Shown one piece after another: positions 16,492-24,916 of a DNA stretch of 50,228 nt (positions are counted from its first letter, which is position 1; each line of letters opens with the position of its first letter). The notes under the pieces are model-generated. The model saw nothing but the letters and a program-made list of their open reading frames with translations. It ran no database searches and was not told the origin of the DNA. The position numbers were made by a program, and so were the translations under genes. Origin of the DNA: Rickettsiaceae bacterium (GTDB lineage: Bacteria > Pseudomonadota > Alphaproteobacteria > Rickettsiales > Rickettsiaceae); NCBI GenBank assembly GCA_023301685.1, contig JALZUG010000040.1, positions 1-50,228 of the forward strand, given 5' to 3'.

Positions 16492-17681
16492 CTATCAATC
16501 TCCCCAAATACAATATCTAAACTAGAAATAATTGAAACTACATCTGCCATTAAATGACCCCTTGCCATAAAATCAAGTCCTTGCAGATGAGCAAAGCCCG
16601 GGGCTTTTATCCGACATCTATAGGGTTTATTTGAGCCATCTGAATATAAATATACGCCAAATTCGCCTTTTGGAGCTTCTACTACTCCGTAGGCTTCTCC
16701 AGCAGGTACATCATAACCTTCAGTATATAATTTAAAGTGATGAATCATAGCTTCCATTGATTCTTTCATCTCGGATCTTTTCGGAGGAGTTATTTTGGAG
16801 TCTATTGACTGAACTGGACCTTTCGGAATTTTTTTCAGACATTGGTCAATAATTTTGACAGATTGGTACATTTCTTCAATTCGAACTAGATATCGATCAT
16901 AGCAATCTCCTTGTGTGCCAATTGGAACATCAAAATCAAGTTCATCATATACTTCATAAGGGTTACTCTTGCGAAGATCCCATTCAATTCCTGACCCTCT
17001 AAGCATTGGTCCAGAAAAACCCCAGTCCATTGCTTGTTTCTGGCTGACAACACCAACACCAACTAGACGTTGTTTCCAAATTCTATTATTATTTAAAAGA
17101 GTTTCAACATCTGCCAGATAACCTAAAAAACTATTATTAAAAACTGCTATATCTTCAAGTAAACCATCAGGTAAATCTTGAGCTACACCACCTGGTCTAA
17201 AATAATTTGAATGCATACGTGAGCCAGAAACACGTTCATAAAATTCCATTATTTTTTCACGCTCTTCAAAAAGCCATAATAGTGGAGTTGTTGCACCTAG
17301 ATCAACAGCTTGAGTGCCGATATTCATTGTGTGATTAAGTATTCGAGTTAGTTCAGAGAATAAAACTCGGATATACTGCGCACGCTTTGGTATTTTGCAA
17401 TTTAATAATTTTTCAACAGAAAGTGCATATGCATGTTCCTGACACATTGGTGCAACATAGTCTAAGCGATCAAAATATGGAACAGCTTGTGCGTAGGTTT
17501 TATGTTCAATTAATTTTTCGGTTCCTCTATGTAGCAAGCCAATATGAGGGTCAGATTTATTGATTACCTCACCATCCATTTCTAAAATAAGGCGTAATAC
17601 ACCATGAGCAGCAGGGTGCTGAGGACCAAAATTAATAGTCGTCGTTTTTATTTTAGAATCGTTTTTTGTTGCTTCTTCCAT
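16488..17681 (-). CDS. nuoD: NADH-quinone oxidoreductase subunit D
   Basis: A 397-residue 49-kDa subunit of complex I, forming the quinone site together with NuoB. It contains [52 protein letters not shown] and the C-terminal DIVFGEIDR, all family landmarks. Overlap with nuoE (4 bases) and 15 bases from nuoC indicate cotranscription. Confidence 0.98.
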   Translation of the reverse strand: MEEATKNDSKIKTTTINFGPQHPAAHGVLRLILEMDGEVINKSDPHIGLLHRGTEKLIEHKTYAQAVPYFDRLDYVAPMCQEHAYALSVEKLLNCKIPKRAQYIRVLFSELTRILNHTMNIGTQAVDLGATTPLLWLFEEREKIMEFYERVSGSRMHSNYFRPGGVAQDLPDGLLEDIAVFNNSFLGYLADVETLLNNNRIWKQRLVGVGVVSQKQAMDWGFSGPMLRGSGIEWDLRKSNPYEVYDELDFDVPIGTQGDCYDRYLVRIEEMYQSVKIIDQCLKKIPKGPVQSIDSKITPPKRSEMKESMEAMIHHFKLYTEGYDVPAGEAYGVVEAPKGEFGVYLYSDGSNKPYRCRIKAPGFAHLQGLDFMARGHLMADVVSIISSLDIVFGEIDR

Positions 17682-17696
17682 AATTTCTTTTTAGCT

Positions 17697-18293
17697 CTAT
17701 TTTGTTGCTTTCTCATCACCAGGAAGCTTATATTCACCTGGACCTTGCCATGGTGAAGAAAAATCAAAATTTCTAAATTCTTGTTCAAGTAGCACAGGTT
17801 CATATACAACTTTTTCTAGTTTTTCATCGTATTTTACCTGTAAGTGTCCAGTTACTGGAAAATCCTTACGCAGTGGATGACCAACAAAACCGTAATCTGT
17901 TAAAATTCTACGCAAGTCAGGACAACCATCAAAACTGATACCAAACATGTCAAAGGCTTCTCTTTCATACCAACAAGCAGCACTGAATAAATGTACAATT
18001 GATGGTGCTAAATGTTCTTCATCTAGCTCAATTTTAAATAATAACCTTTTATTTAGTTTTAAACTTAAGAAACTATAAACAACTTCAAATCTATGCGAAC
18101 GTGTTGGGAAATCAGCAGCAAATAAATCTGTTAAAATTGTGAAGCGTAAATCTTTACTTTCTTTTGCAAATTTTAATAGTGAAATTAGGCTATCACTTGA
18201 TGTTTTATATGCAACAAAACCTTCAATTTGAAGTGGAACAATATTCAAATTATTATCTTTAGCGAATTCGTCAATAATATGTGAAAATTCCAT
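17697..18293 (-). CDS. nuoC: NADH-quinone oxidoreductase subunit C
   Basis: A 198-residue 30-kDa subunit of the peripheral arm. The C-terminal signature is intact: YEREAFDMFGISFDGCPDLRR followed by GFVGHPLRKDFPVTG. As in other alphaproteobacteria it is separate from nuoD, not fused. It starts three bases after the nuoB stop. Confidence 0.97.
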   Translation of the reverse strand: MEFSHIIDEFAKDNNLNIVPLQIEGFVAYKTSSDSLISLLKFAKESKDLRFTILTDLFAADFPTRSHRFEVVYSFLSLKLNKRLLFKIELDEEHLAPSIVHLFSAACWYEREAFDMFGISFDGCPDLRRILTDYGFVGHPLRKDFPVTGHLQVKYDEKLEKVVYEPVLLEQEFRNFDFSSPWQGPGEYKLPGDEKATK

Positions 18294-18296
18294 GCA

Positions 18297-18803
18297 TTAA
18301 CCTTTGAATTTGCTTGTTCTTTTAATCTTGCGTTGTAGTTGCATGAGGCCGTATATTAATGCTTCTGCAGTTGGAGGACATCCTGGGACGTAAACATCTA
18401 CAGGTACAACACGATCGCATCCTCTAACAACAGAATATGAGTAATGATAATACCCACCACCATTAGCGCAGCTTCCCATCGAGATAACATACTTTGGATC
18501 AGCCATTTGATCATAAACTTTTCGCATTGCTGGAGCCATTTTATTGGTAAGTGTTCCCGCAACAATCATAAGGTCAGCTTGTCTTGGACTAGGGCGAAAA
18601 AGAAAACCAAATCTATCCATATCATATCTGCTAGCTGCTGCTTGCATCATTTCTACAGCACAACAAGCAAGACCAAACGTCATAGGCCACAAAGAGTTAG
18701 CTCTTGCCCAACCAGTCAAATCATCAATTTTGGCTATAACAAACCCTCTATTGGACATTTCTTTGTTGAAGAGGTCATCCTGATTTTGTAATATATCTTT
18801 CAT
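18297..18803 (-). CDS. nuoB: NADH-quinone oxidoreductase subunit B
   Basis: A 168-residue subunit carrying the terminal 4Fe-4S cluster N2 that reduces quinone. The ligands lie in [11 protein letters not shown] (adjacent Cys pair), [15 protein letters not shown] and [15 protein letters not shown]. Its length matches alphaproteobacterial NuoB. It is the second gene of the operon, 14 bases after nuoA. Confidence 0.98.
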   Translation of the reverse strand: MKDILQNQDDLFNKEMSNRGFVIAKIDDLTGWARANSLWPMTFGLACCAVEMMQAAASRYDMDRFGFLFRPSPRQADLMIVAGTLTNKMAPAMRKVYDQMADPKYVISMGSCANGGGYYHYSYSVVRGCDRVVPVDVYVPGCPPTAEALIYGLMQLQRKIKRTSKFKG

Positions 18804-18817
18804 AAATTTTTACCTAA

Positions 18818-19198
18818 TTATTCCCAATCAAGAGCCCCTTTTTGCCATTCATAAACAAAACCAACAGTCAATACAAGTAAAAACACCATCATTGACCAGA
18901 AGCCAAATTGACCAATTGCTTTTAAATTTATTGCCCAAGGAATTAAAAAAGCTACTTCCAAATCAAAAATGATAAATAGAATAGCTACTAAATAAAAACG
19001 AATATCAAACTGACCTCTTGCATCATCAAAAGGTTCAAATCCACATTCATATCCAGATAATTTATCTTTCTGAGGTGTTTCTTTTGCTAAGATTTTAGGC
19101 AAAACCATAACAATTACTGATACTAATGTCGCAATTCCAAAAAAAATAGCGATTGGTAAGTATTCAGCAAGTATTGCAGTATTTTGCGGCATATTCAT
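18818..19198 (-). CDS. nuoA: NADH-quinone oxidoreductase subunit A
   Basis: A 126-residue membrane subunit with three hydrophobic segments. The conserved loop [20 protein letters not shown], which lies near the quinone channel, is exact to the family, followed by [19 protein letters not shown]. It is the first gene of the nuoABCDE-x-F unit. The divergent space to flgB (222 bases) holds candidate promoters for both directions. Confidence 0.97.
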   Translation of the reverse strand: MNMPQNTAILAEYLPIAIFFGIATLVSVIVMVLPKILAKETPQKDKLSGYECGFEPFDDARGQFDIRFYLVAILFIIFDLEVAFLIPWAINLKAIGQFGFWSMMVFLLVLTVGFVYEWQKGALDWE

Positions 19199-19283
19199 TT
19201 TTTATTATTTTTAGCGTTTATACTTTAATTAGCTACACCAAAACCCTGAATTTATCAACGCGAAAATAATAAAGTCCTACTAT

Positions 19284-19311
19284 TCCATAAAAATTAGTAA
19301 CTTTTTGACAA
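19284..19311 (-). promoter_or_regulatory. Putative nuo operon promoter
   Basis: Read on the minus strand: TTGTCA (19311-19306) and TATGGA (19289-19284) with a 16-base spacer. It would give an 80- to 90-base leader before nuoA. The -10 is only a fair match. Confidence 0.35.
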
Positions 19312-19351
19312 AAATTCTTCTAAAAACAACCGAAACTTTGATTAAAAAATA

Positions 19352-19380
19352 TTGTTAAATATTTCATCTTGAGGTACAAT
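19352..19380 (+). promoter_or_regulatory. Putative flgB-flgC-fliE promoter
   Basis: TTGTTA (19352-19357) and TACAAT (19375-19380) stand exactly 17 bases apart, a good sigma70-type match, about 40 bases before the GTG start of flgB. It is not a sigma28 or sigma54 flagellar-type promoter, which suggests these genes are not under a flagellar cascade. Confidence 0.45.
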
Positions 19381-19420
19381 ATTCTACATATATTGACCTT
19401 ATGAAATTTGCGGTATCGTT

Positions 19421-19927
19421 GTGAGAGTAGTTTTAATATTTTTGGTTGCATTTTTGACTGTTTCTGCATTTGCAAAACAGTCAGATAAGCATATGGTACT
19501 TTACAAGACAGATGTAAGAGAAGCAAAAAAACATCGAACTAATGATTTGTTTAAATCTTACTTAGAGCTCAGTTCTTTTCGTCATAAAACTTTGGCACAA
19601 AATGTTGCAAATGTGAATACACCTGGCTACAAAGCAAATGAAGTAGAAATGCCAGATGATTTTGATGGTTTAGTAGGAAGAGGGGCTTCTTCAAGAAAAA
19701 TTGCCATGGCAAGAACATCATCAGGACACATCGGTGGAAGTAAGGGTTCTAACGGAAAGTTTGCTAGTCATAAACTAAAAGATCCGTACGAGGTGAAAAA
19801 GAACGGTAATAATGTTTCGATGGCGCAGCAAATGTCTAAAGTTTCATCAAATAAAAAAGACTATGAAGTAGCAGTTAAAGGTTATGCTACATTAAACTCG
19901 TTGTATGGAACGGTGGTTGGTAAATAA
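19421..19927 (+). CDS. flgB: FlgB-like flagellar rod protein with N-terminal signal peptide
   Basis: A 168-residue protein. Residues 30-70 carry the rod-protein N-terminal helix and motif, RHKTLAQNVANVNTPGYKAN. The C-terminus VSMAQQMSKVSSNKKDYEVA ... LNSLYGTVVGK matches the FlgB terminal coiled-coil helix. Residues 1-18 are MRVVLIFLVAFLTVSAFA, a hydrophobic stretch with an AFA cleavage site before KQSDKH. That is a Sec signal peptide, which rod proteins normally lack because the flagellar export apparatus takes them out. The only start in frame before the motif region that includes this stretch is GTG 19421, after a TGA at 19394; an internal ATG at 19493 would remove the signal. flgC follows two bases later. 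Confidence 0.8.
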   Translation: MRVVLIFLVAFLTVSAFAKQSDKHMVLYKTDVREAKKHRTNDLFKSYLELSSFRHKTLAQNVANVNTPGYKANEVEMPDDFDGLVGRGASSRKIAMARTSSGHIGGSKGSNGKFASHKLKDPYEVKKNGNNVSMAQQMSKVSSNKKDYEVAVKGYATLNSLYGTVVGK

Positions 19928-19928
19928 A

Positions 19929-20408
19929 ATGACAAGATTTTTTTGTATTATAGTTGCAGTTTTTATAGGAGGAACAGTTCCGCTCTCTGTTTTGGCTGAT
20001 GATCTCAAGAAAGCATCTGCTATTGCAAGACATGGAGTTCGTTTCCAGTCGGAAAGATTAAAAATTGCCGCTGAGAACATTGCTAATGAAGATTCAACTG
20101 GAGCAGCACCGGGTGCCGATGCATATCGTAGAAAAGTGATTTTTGCAGAGAATAGGTACAATAAAAAGCTTGGTACGAATGTAATTAAGACAAAAAAAGT
20201 TGATGTAGATAATTCTGATTTTATCATGAAATTTGATCCACATCATCCTGCAGCTAATGCAGAAGGATATGTTAAATATCCAAATATTATTAGGGAAATT
20301 GAGCGTGCTGATGCTGCTGAAGCTCAGCGTGGTTATGAAGCGAATTTAAGTATTATGGAAGTCACGGGTTCTCTAACGCAGAAGACAATCGAAGCAATAG
20401 GTAGGTAA
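19929..20408 (+). CDS. flgC: FlgC-like flagellar rod protein with N-terminal signal peptide
   Basis: A 159-residue proximal rod protein. Family motifs are RLKIAAENIANEDSTGAAPG near the start, DPHHPAANAEGYVKYPNI in the middle and the C-terminal helix AEAQRGYEANLSIMEVTGSL. Before the usual N-terminal helix there is a 23-residue extension MTRFFCIIVAVFIGGTVPLS ending VLA before DDLKK, with the layout of a Sec signal peptide. The ATG at 19929 is chosen because it directly follows the flgB stop; another in-frame ATG at 19905 would overlap flgB. Two consecutive rod genes both gaining signal peptides is unlikely to be an annotation accident. Confidence 0.85.
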   Translation: MTRFFCIIVAVFIGGTVPLSVLADDLKKASAIARHGVRFQSERLKIAAENIANEDSTGAAPGADAYRRKVIFAENRYNKKLGTNVIKTKKVDVDNSDFIMKFDPHHPAANAEGYVKYPNIIREIERADAAEAQRGYEANLSIMEVTGSLTQKTIEAIGR

Positions 20409-20410
20409 TT

Positions 20411-20869
20411 ATGTCAGTAGATAGTGTTGGATTATTAGCTCAGCAGAGCTACACACAGATTCAGGATAGACCGAAACTAGATATTGCGGAAACTCCAATG
20501 ACAAGAGCTGTATCGTTTCAAGATACTGTTGAGAGACAATTTAATAGTTTTGCAAATATGTCTCCTGACCAGATTCTGAGCCGTATTCAAGGAGCAAAAC
20601 AAGCAGGTGCTGCGGGATTTGCCGGAGTAGCTTCAGCAGCTGCCGCAAGTAACGGGTTATCTAGTGGAATTGTAGGTAATACAGTAAAAGCTATCAGAGG
20701 CTCTGTATCAAATCATGAACAAACTGCAAGAAAAGCTCTTATTGGTGAAGCTTCCCTTATCGAATTACTGACAGCTACTACTGAAGCCAAAAACACTATG
20801 GAAGCAACTGTTAAAGTACGTGATAAATTTCTTGAAGCGTTTGATAAAGTCATGAATATGAGTATGTAG
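20411..20869 (+). CDS. fliE: FliE-like flagellar hook-basal body adaptor, elongated
   Basis: A 152-residue protein with the FliE C-terminal pattern LIELLTATTEAKNTMEATVK ... FLEAFDKVMNMSM, the helix that joins the MS ring to the rod. FliE is usually about 100 residues. Here there is an Ala/Gly/Ser-rich region in the middle (about residues 58-95, including AGAAGFAGVASAAAASNG). No signal peptide is visible, unlike the two genes before it. It starts two bases after flgC, so the three form an operon. No MS-ring, export or filament genes are in the window. Confidence 0.8.
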   Translation: MSVDSVGLLAQQSYTQIQDRPKLDIAETPMTRAVSFQDTVERQFNSFANMSPDQILSRIQGAKQAGAAGFAGVASAAAASNGLSSGIVGNTVKAIRGSVSNHEQTARKALIGEASLIELLTATTEAKNTMEATVKVRDKFLEAFDKVMNMSM

Positions 20870-21037
20870 CCAATAATAGCTTAGTAATTATTGTATATAC
20901 AATTTGATCTAGCTTATTATTCTTATATTTCAAGATGTTTCTTTAATAAATTAGCCATGTATGAGTAACAAATCTAATTATATTTTACTTCTGTTGTAAG
21001 AAAAAAATTATTTTTTACAGTTAATTATAGAGATAAT

Positions 21038-22048
21038 TTAGAAATTTTTAGAAAACCTGAACTCATTTTTTTGCTTTCTTTTTTCCACTCTTTTTTCAAT
21101 TATATTGTGAATAGATAGTATAAAATAGAATGGAAACATCATCATAAGGATACCAGGAAAGTAATATTCTTCTCCTGTATTGTAGAAAAAATTATCTACA
21201 TAACTGATAGATAAATTAATATATTGTGTTGTAAATGAAAATGATATCAAGATTAGTAATAGTCGTATAGGGAAATATAAGTAATCTAGTTTAACGCGGA
21301 TAAAGTAGCAAAAACCAATAAATGGATTCTTGCAAACATCAATAGTAGCTAGAATTTCATTAGTCATCTCGCTATTTGGATCGATATTGGTCATGGCGTC
21401 GGCATGCCAGTTTGCCTTTTTTATATCTCTGTTTATTAAACTTATACGAGCTGCAAGGTAATGATTTTTTAAATTAACTGGGTCGATTTTAAAAATTCTA
21501 TCAACAAATGTTTGAGCTAACTTATACTTGTTATTATTGAAATGATTACACGCTAAAGTCATGAGACTTTCTAGGTATTTTGGATCAAGTTCAAGTGCAT
21601 GATAGAGCTCTTTCTTTGCCTGTTTCTTTTGACCATTTGTATCAAGTATTAAGGAATAAGTGTGGTGATATTCTGGATTTTTAGGGTTTATCTCTAATGC
21701 CTTTTCAATATATTCTATTGTTGTACTACGTACTATATTGTTGTCATATCTCAAGGCGTTATTATAACGATAGTAGCCAATTATTGCATGAAAATGATAC
21801 GAATCACCATAATTCGGATTGAGCGTAATAGCTATATTTAAATGCTCTTCTGCCATATCAAGATAAGTCATATTATCATGTTGGCTACAAGCATTGATAT
21901 AGCACGATGCTACATCACAATGAATATTACAATATTCTGGGTAAATGGAAATTAGTTTATTATATATGTTTGCAGCCTCTAAGTAATCTCCTGCATTGAA
22001 TAACCTGCTTGCATGCAGGATTTGTTTAGTATAATTACCTTCTTCCAT
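21038..22048 (-). CDS. TPR protein with two C-terminal membrane helices
   Basis: A 336-residue protein. Residues about 1-230 consist of tetratricopeptide-like helical repeats (e.g. YLEAANIYNKLISIYPEYC, YIEKALEINPKNPEYHHTYS, ELYHALELDPKYLESLMTLA). Two hydrophobic segments follow, LYFPIRLLLILISFSFTTQY and FPGILMMMFPFYFILSI, ending in a basic tail. It would display a TPR surface from the inner membrane. Its start overlaps the end of the AAA ATPase gene by 14 bases, which strongly suggests the two proteins work together. I know no named family for it. Confidence 0.8.
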   Translation of the reverse strand: MEEGNYTKQILHASRLFNAGDYLEAANIYNKLISIYPEYCNIHCDVASCYINACSQHDNMTYLDMAEEHLNIAITLNPNYGDSYHFHAIIGYYRYNNALRYDNNIVRSTTIEYIEKALEINPKNPEYHHTYSLILDTNGQKKQAKKELYHALELDPKYLESLMTLACNHFNNNKYKLAQTFVDRIFKIDPVNLKNHYLAARISLINRDIKKANWHADAMTNIDPNSEMTNEILATIDVCKNPFIGFCYFIRVKLDYLYFPIRLLLILISFSFTTQYINLSISYVDNFFYNTGEEYYFPGILMMMFPFYFILSIHNIIEKRVEKRKQKNEFRFSKNF

Positions 22049-23423
22049 ATTTGTCGATAAATTTTAATATATCATTATATTGACCAGAATCATTAGCATA
22101 TCTTGCGTAGTTACTTGCCGTAGATAACCATTCAGCAGTTGTTGGCTGTAATTCATATAAAGCATTCATAATTATTTCTTCATCAATATCAACTTCTACT
22201 CCTTTATCCAAAGATTCATCAATAGCTAAATCACATGCTATTTCCATCAGATTTGCAAGATCGGCTCCTGAGAAGCCTTGAGTTTTCTTGGCAATTATTT
22301 CAACATTAATATCATCTGTACAAGGTCTTTCGCTTATAAGCATATTTAGTATTTTAATTCGTGCTATTTGATCTGGAGGTGGTATAAACTGCACACGATC
22401 AAATCTACCAGGTCTTCTAAAAGCAGGATCAATTGACCACGGTACGTTGGTTGCACCAATGATTAATACTGCTTCATTGTTATTTGAAAACCCGTCCATT
22501 TCAGATAAAAACTGACTAACTAAATTAGCAGCAGAGGCATGATTATCGTGTTTTCTCGTTGCTGCAATTGCTTCTAATTCATCAAAAAAGATAACAGAAG
22601 GAGAGTTTTGTCGGGCAGTTTCAAATATAGCTCTTAATCTTTTTTCAGACTCGCCAATGTACATATCCAGAACATCGGAGATAGCAATAGGAAAAAAAGT
22701 GGCATCACACTCACCGGCAGTTGCCTTCGCAAGCATGGTTTTTCCACAACCTGGAGGACCATATAGTAGCATTCCTCCACCTGCTTTTTTACGAAATTTT
22801 TGGAATAAAGAGGGTTTTTTGAAAGGTAAGATTATCCTTCTTTTTATTTGGTTCTTTACTTCATCAAGACCACCAATATCAGAAAAAGTAATTGTTCTAT
22901 TATCAACATCCCAGACTTGATTGGCTATACTCCGTTCACTATGTTGAACTGGTTCATAACTATTAAAAGCGAATTCTTTCTTATCTTGTTCATCTTCACT
23001 ATAGCTTTCTTCATCATCATCGCTTTGTGTGTTTTTATCAAGTATAGCATGTGTTTTAAGTTCAAGCTCAAGGACTTTATCCTCAAGGACAGGGTTTAAT
23101 ACAATTGCTTCTTGGTAAAGTTTATACGCTTTACTATATTTTTCCTGCTTTGCATAACCCTTAGCTTTTAATATAAGTTCAAAAGGCTCATCGCCATCTA
23201 GTAAGTTTAGGAGATCAACTATCTTATTATCAGCAAGTAGGATATTTGCTGCTAGTTGCTTTGTAGTTGATTCAGAAATTATTTCCATATGCTTTTTAAT
23301 CAAACTAGATGCTTTTGAATATTCTTCAATATCTTGATATTCCTCAAGTATGAGACGTAATAGCGTTTCATTTTCAGGGCTTTGTTCAAAAGCTGTAAGA
23401 AGCAACTGTAGTTTCTCCGACAT
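22035..23423 (-). CDS. TPR-AAA+ ATPase (Cdc48/Vps4-like AAA module)
   Basis: A 462-residue protein. The first 130 residues or so are helical, with a TPR-like unit (YSKAYKLYQEAIVLNPV), then an acidic linker (SDDDEESYSEDEQ). A single classical AAA domain follows: DIGGLDEVKNQIKRR entry, Walker A YGPPGCGKTMLAKA, pore-loop-like region before MYIGESEKRLRAIFE, Walker B SVIFFDELEA, and the second region of homology NVPWSIDPAFRRPGRFDR with the arginine fingers. The C-terminal helical lid is GFSGADLANLMEIACDLAID. There is no protease domain, so it is not FtsH. It resembles ATPases that unfold or disassemble complexes. Cotranscribed with the membrane TPR gene. Confidence 0.88.
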   Translation of the reverse strand: MSEKLQLLLTAFEQSPENETLLRLILEEYQDIEEYSKASSLIKKHMEIISESTTKQLAANILLADNKIVDLLNLLDGDEPFELILKAKGYAKQEKYSKAYKLYQEAIVLNPVLEDKVLELELKTHAILDKNTQSDDDEESYSEDEQDKKEFAFNSYEPVQHSERSIANQVWDVDNRTITFSDIGGLDEVKNQIKRRIILPFKKPSLFQKFRKKAGGGMLLYGPPGCGKTMLAKATAGECDATFFPIAISDVLDMYIGESEKRLRAIFETARQNSPSVIFFDELEAIAATRKHDNHASAANLVSQFLSEMDGFSNNNEAVLIIGATNVPWSIDPAFRRPGRFDRVQFIPPPDQIARIKILNMLISERPCTDDINVEIIAKKTQGFSGADLANLMEIACDLAIDESLDKGVEVDIDEEIIMNALYELQPTTAEWLSTASNYARYANDSGQYNDILKFIDKYGRR

Positions 23424-23592
23424 AAGTACGTTTATGTTATTAATACATTAATAAAAAACAAGAAATTAGAGCACTTATACATAAATTGTAAGAATAAGTC
23501 AATAATTGTAACCAGCCTAAACGGATTACCTCTAACCCGGTTTTAATTGCATTAGGTCTTATCTAAAATTAATAATGCAATCTATCGTTTCG

Positions 23593-24129
23593 CTATTTAA
23601 TCATTCTAACTAAAGTATTATCCTTACGGATGAAGTGATGATATAGAGCAGCAAGAATATGTGCTGAGATTAGAATTACAAATCCCCAAGCTGCATATCC
23701 ATGAGTTGCATGGAAGAGTTTTGCTAGTTCTGGGCTTTTTTCACTTGCTGCTGGTATTGTGAATATTTCAAATACAGAAATAGGGTAGCCGCCGAAACGT
23801 GACATTAAGACGCCACTTATTGGCATCACTAACATGAATATATAGAGAAACAGATGCCCAGCTTTTGCTGCTAGTTGTAATATTGGCGGAATTCCATCAG
23901 CCGCTTGTACTGTAGCATTAGTAATGCGCCAGAGAATACGAATAGCAACAAGGCAGAGGACTATCACACCAAAAGCCTTATGCATTCCATATAATTCAAA
24001 TTTTTCAGGCGAAGGATCCATGGAAGACATTGTAAACCCGACAGCAATCAAACAAATTATAAAAAGACCAATAATCCAATGTAATATTTTGGTAATTGAA
24101 CCATATGAATTTTCAGTGTTTTTTAGCAT
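23593..24129 (-). CDS. Cytochrome b561-type diheme membrane protein
   Basis: A 178-residue inner-membrane protein with four hydrophobic helices. Histidines suited to ligate two hemes are present: KILHWIIG in helix 1, GMHKAFGVI in helix 2, KAGHLFLYI in helix 3 and ISAHILAALYHHF in helix 4. Bacterial CybB-type proteins pass electrons between quinol and periplasmic partners. It lies 17 bases after the TylF-like gene on the same strand. There is little else to tell its partner. Confidence 0.9.
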   Translation of the reverse strand: MLKNTENSYGSITKILHWIIGLFIICLIAVGFTMSSMDPSPEKFELYGMHKAFGVIVLCLVAIRILWRITNATVQAADGIPPILQLAAKAGHLFLYIFMLVMPISGVLMSRFGGYPISVFEIFTIPAASEKSPELAKLFHATHGYAAWGFVILISAHILAALYHHFIRKDNTLVRMIK

Positions 24130-24146
24130 TTTTCTTCCTATTTTAA

Positions 24147-24887
24147 TTATTTTTTTATAACCATCCCTTGCCCTGTGGGTAATTCTAGGACTTTATGATC
24201 ACGATTTTTTAGCCATTCAATTTCAGCAATTGTTTGTCTATCGTAGCCCATCCAGCCAAAATCGTCAAAAACAATAATGCCTCCTTTTGAAACCTTATCA
24301 AAAAGATGTTCTAGTGCAGCAATTTCTGATTTAGAAGAATTCATATCAATGTGTAGAAATGATATCTTTTTAGGGCATTTATTTTTAAAACTTTCTGGTA
24401 CTATTCCTTTAATTGGTATTACATTATTATATTTTTCAAATTTTTGTATTACTTGTTCATATATCTTAGGGTTATCTTTATATACTCTGTTGGAGCGTTG
24501 TTCTGAGTTATATTCATCAGGTATTCCTTCATATGTATCATATAAATACATTTTTTTTCGTATCTTAGAAAAATCTAGATATTCTGCAACAACCGACATA
24601 GAGAATCCTAGATATACTCCACACTCAACAAAATCTCCTGGTGTATTCAAGCAGTGAGATGCCGCCCAGCATAAAGTATGAACCCTCCATTTTAGAGAAT
24701 CTTCTTGTTTTGTTGTAACATTCCGCTGAAAAGAGTTACTAAAATCTGTATCTTGCGTGAAGGTTAAATTCCTATTGAAGGTTATCAAATTATCTGCCGC
24801 ATATACTTTTCTAAAACAATGCTTAAATGCAGCTAGCGAATTGTTGAAATTATTTTTATTTTCTCCCGAAAAATTACCATAGAACAT
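24147..24887 (-). CDS. TylF/macrocin O-methyltransferase family protein
   Basis: A 246-residue SAM-dependent methyltransferase. PGDFVECGVYLGFSMSVVAE is the glycine-containing SAM loop, KMYLYDTYEGIPDE the following acidic strand, and KISFLHIDMNSSKSEIAALE with GGIIVFDDFGWMGYDRQ the metal-binding region typical of TylF-like enzymes. In bacteria such enzymes often sit in surface polysaccharide pathways, but no glycosyltransferase lies near. The substrate is unknown. Confidence 0.82.
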   Translation of the reverse strand: MFYGNFSGENKNNFNNSLAAFKHCFRKVYAADNLITFNRNLTFTQDTDFSNSFQRNVTTKQEDSLKWRVHTLCWAASHCLNTPGDFVECGVYLGFSMSVVAEYLDFSKIRKKMYLYDTYEGIPDEYNSEQRSNRVYKDNPKIYEQVIQKFEKYNNVIPIKGIVPESFKNKCPKKISFLHIDMNSSKSEIAALEHLFDKVSKGGIIVFDDFGWMGYDRQTIAEIEWLKNRDHKVLELPTGQGMVIKK

Positions 24888-24916
24888 AAAAATGCTTTTA
24901 CTTGCGTTTCTAAAAG

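Noticed and set aside
20871-20893. Possible terminator after fliE (caataat/attattg stem)
   Set aside because: The seven-base stem is nearly pure A-T with a nine-base loop and no T-run; too weak to call.
22657-23099. Plus-strand open frames opposite the AAA ATPase
   Set aside because: They mirror a gene with clear Walker and SRH motifs; the reverse-frame peptides show no recognisable domain.
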